From contig WHUZ01000022.1 of assembly GCA_015179045.1 (NCBI GenBank), positions 1 to 64,000 of the forward strand: 64,000 nucleotides of DNA, written 5' to 3'. The stretch's first letter is position 1. Each line of letters opens with the position of its first letter. Below are positions 63,050-64,000 of this stretch, one piece after another. This DNA is from Kalaharituber pfeilii. Taxonomy: Eukaryota; Ascomycota; Pezizomycetes; Pezizales; Pezizaceae. Both the position numbers and the translations under genes were made by a program. The notes beneath the pieces were generated by a model. That model ran no database searches and had not been told where the DNA came from. It saw only the letters and a list, made by a program, of their open reading frames with translations.

Positions 63050-64000
63050 GTTGGAATCAGTTGAGACCTTTGTGAACGGAGAGGCGAAGAGGGTGGAAGC
63101 AAGAGCATTGAGGTTTGAGAAGGAACCGATAAGAGACCCGCAACCGGAGACCAGGTACTTAAGAGGATCACTCGAACACCGCGACCCTTGCCACTTCATA
63201 TACATCAGTTCCATCCCAAAGACCTTAGTGGACAAGAGTGGGAAGACGTCATAGCCAGAGAGACAGAGGAGGGGTGGGTGAGTATATACACAGATGGAAG
63301 CAGGAGAGAGGGGAGGACAGGAGCTGGAGTATACCAGGGGACCAAAGACAGATCCGTGTACCTGGGGAGGCAATGCACGGTGAACGATGCTGAATTAATA
63401 GCGGTAGGAGAAGCCCTGAAAGGAGAGGGAGAGTTGTTGGTCGTCACGGATTCCAGAGTTACCATAACAAGACTACAAGGGATAGCGAGAGGAGACCTAA
63501 CGCCAGAGGGGTCGGCTGAGTTTGTGAGGAGGCGGTGGGAAGAGAGGGTAGCCCGAGGGAATATGACGTTGCGGTGTTGTGGGTGAAATCGCACAGAGGA
63601 GTCAGGGGCAACGCCATGGCGGACATGGCGGCGAAGGTTGCCACAGCAATGCAATACCAGGATGAGACAGTGACAGAGGCGGGGAATATCGCCATAGCCC
63701 ATAGGGCGGCATGCGATTAATGAAATAAAAAAAATAAAAAAAAGAGGCGGGGATCAGACAGCAGGTCAAAGAGTGGAGAGCCGAGGAGAGAAAGAGATTG
63801 AAGTTGTCGTACAGACCACTGGAGTATCTTGGGAGCAGGAGAAGGGTATCCACTCTCGCGGGAATCTTGGGAAACAAGGGACTACGACAGTGGAGACACA
63901 AGATAGGGAAAGAGACTTCTCCCGAGTGCAGGTGGTGCGGAAAAGACTATGAAAATTTTGCGCACATCATGGGGGGGTGCGAGGTGTGGAGGAAGATACT
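63050..64000 (+). mobile_element. Family B LINE running off the right edge
   Basis: It starts inside the RT-RNase H linker (ESVETFVNGEAKRVEARALR). RNase H follows with frame changes: IYTDGSRREGRTGAGVY, AELIAVGEAL and VVTDSR in one frame, then DVAVLWVKSHRGVRGNAMAD in another, and after a small insertion SYRPLEYLGSRRRVSTLAGI and CRWCGKDYENFAHIMGGC. The Asp in NAMADMAAK is kept. It is cut by the window end. Confidence 0.85.
63686..63742 (+). mobile_element. 57-nt family B tail-only retroposon
   Basis: ATATCGCCATAGCCCATAGG through GCATGCGATTAATGAAAT and an A-rich tail, with AGAGGCGGGGA at 63675-63685 and 63743-63753. It interrupts RNase H of the LINE at the right edge. Confidence 0.93.

Overview
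This 64 kb window looks like a transposon-dense chromosomal region of a filamentous ascomycete. The evidence is short introns (53-73 bp) with CTAAC/CTGAC branch-like sites, a fungal-type lipoxygenase, LINEs that carry an RNase H domain and a terminal zinc knuckle, and a fungal Helitron protein with an N-terminal CxxC zinc ribbon. A Pezizomycete is plausible, but the sequence alone cannot settle it. I see one apparently intact host gene, the lipoxygenase (34761-37038, minus). There is also a spliced but broken gene (5505-9390, plus), an uncharacterised 401-residue frame (3471-4676, minus) and two further hypothetical frames (14319-15192 minus, 15687-16388 plus). Almost everything else is mobile DNA, much of it datable relative to its neighbours through target-site duplications (TSDs).

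Layout. 1-1272: Ty3/gypsy integrase remnant running in from the left. 1725-5391: a 3.7 kb element with inverted ends and an 8-bp TSD; it carries a RecQ-like helicase fragment, the 401-residue frame and a small MITE. 5505-11097: a ParB-like gene hit by two LINEs. 11826-13745: a LINE and a hairpin-rich tandem repeat. 13972-14151: a remnant of a GC-rich hAT-like element. 14319-17290: two hypothetical genes and a DNA-transposon copy. 18000-27996: a full-length minus-strand LINE (family A: ORF1 with two zinc knuckles; ORF2 with endonuclease, RT and RNase H), interrupted by four later elements. 27997-31665: a young non-autonomous Ty3 element. 31829-34676: gene and LINE fragments, including an ORF1-only LINE. 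34761-37038: the lipoxygenase.

The right half is a 'Russian doll'. A copia element (37120-60557, TSD TCTAA) sits 81 bp upstream of the lipoxygenase start codon. A LINE inserted into its 5' LTR; a 12.6 kb element with inverted ends lies inside that LINE; inside that lies a head-to-tail array of three Helitrons (41548-50192); and the middle Helitron holds two solo LTRs. The copia coding region is further split by two LINEs and an unidentified insert. One of those LINEs holds a 1.1 kb DNA transposon.

Two LINE families with distinct 3' tails recur. Family B ends in a CGCCATAGCCC...GGGCGGCATGCG hairpin plus poly(A). Family A ends in CCCTGCCATGG...GCGGGGTTATGTGAT plus poly(A). Both tails also occur as tiny stand-alone insertions (27-69 nt) with their own TSDs, several sharing one 5' start point. 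Reading frames are mostly broken, and many stop codons are explicable by single C-to-T or G-to-A changes.
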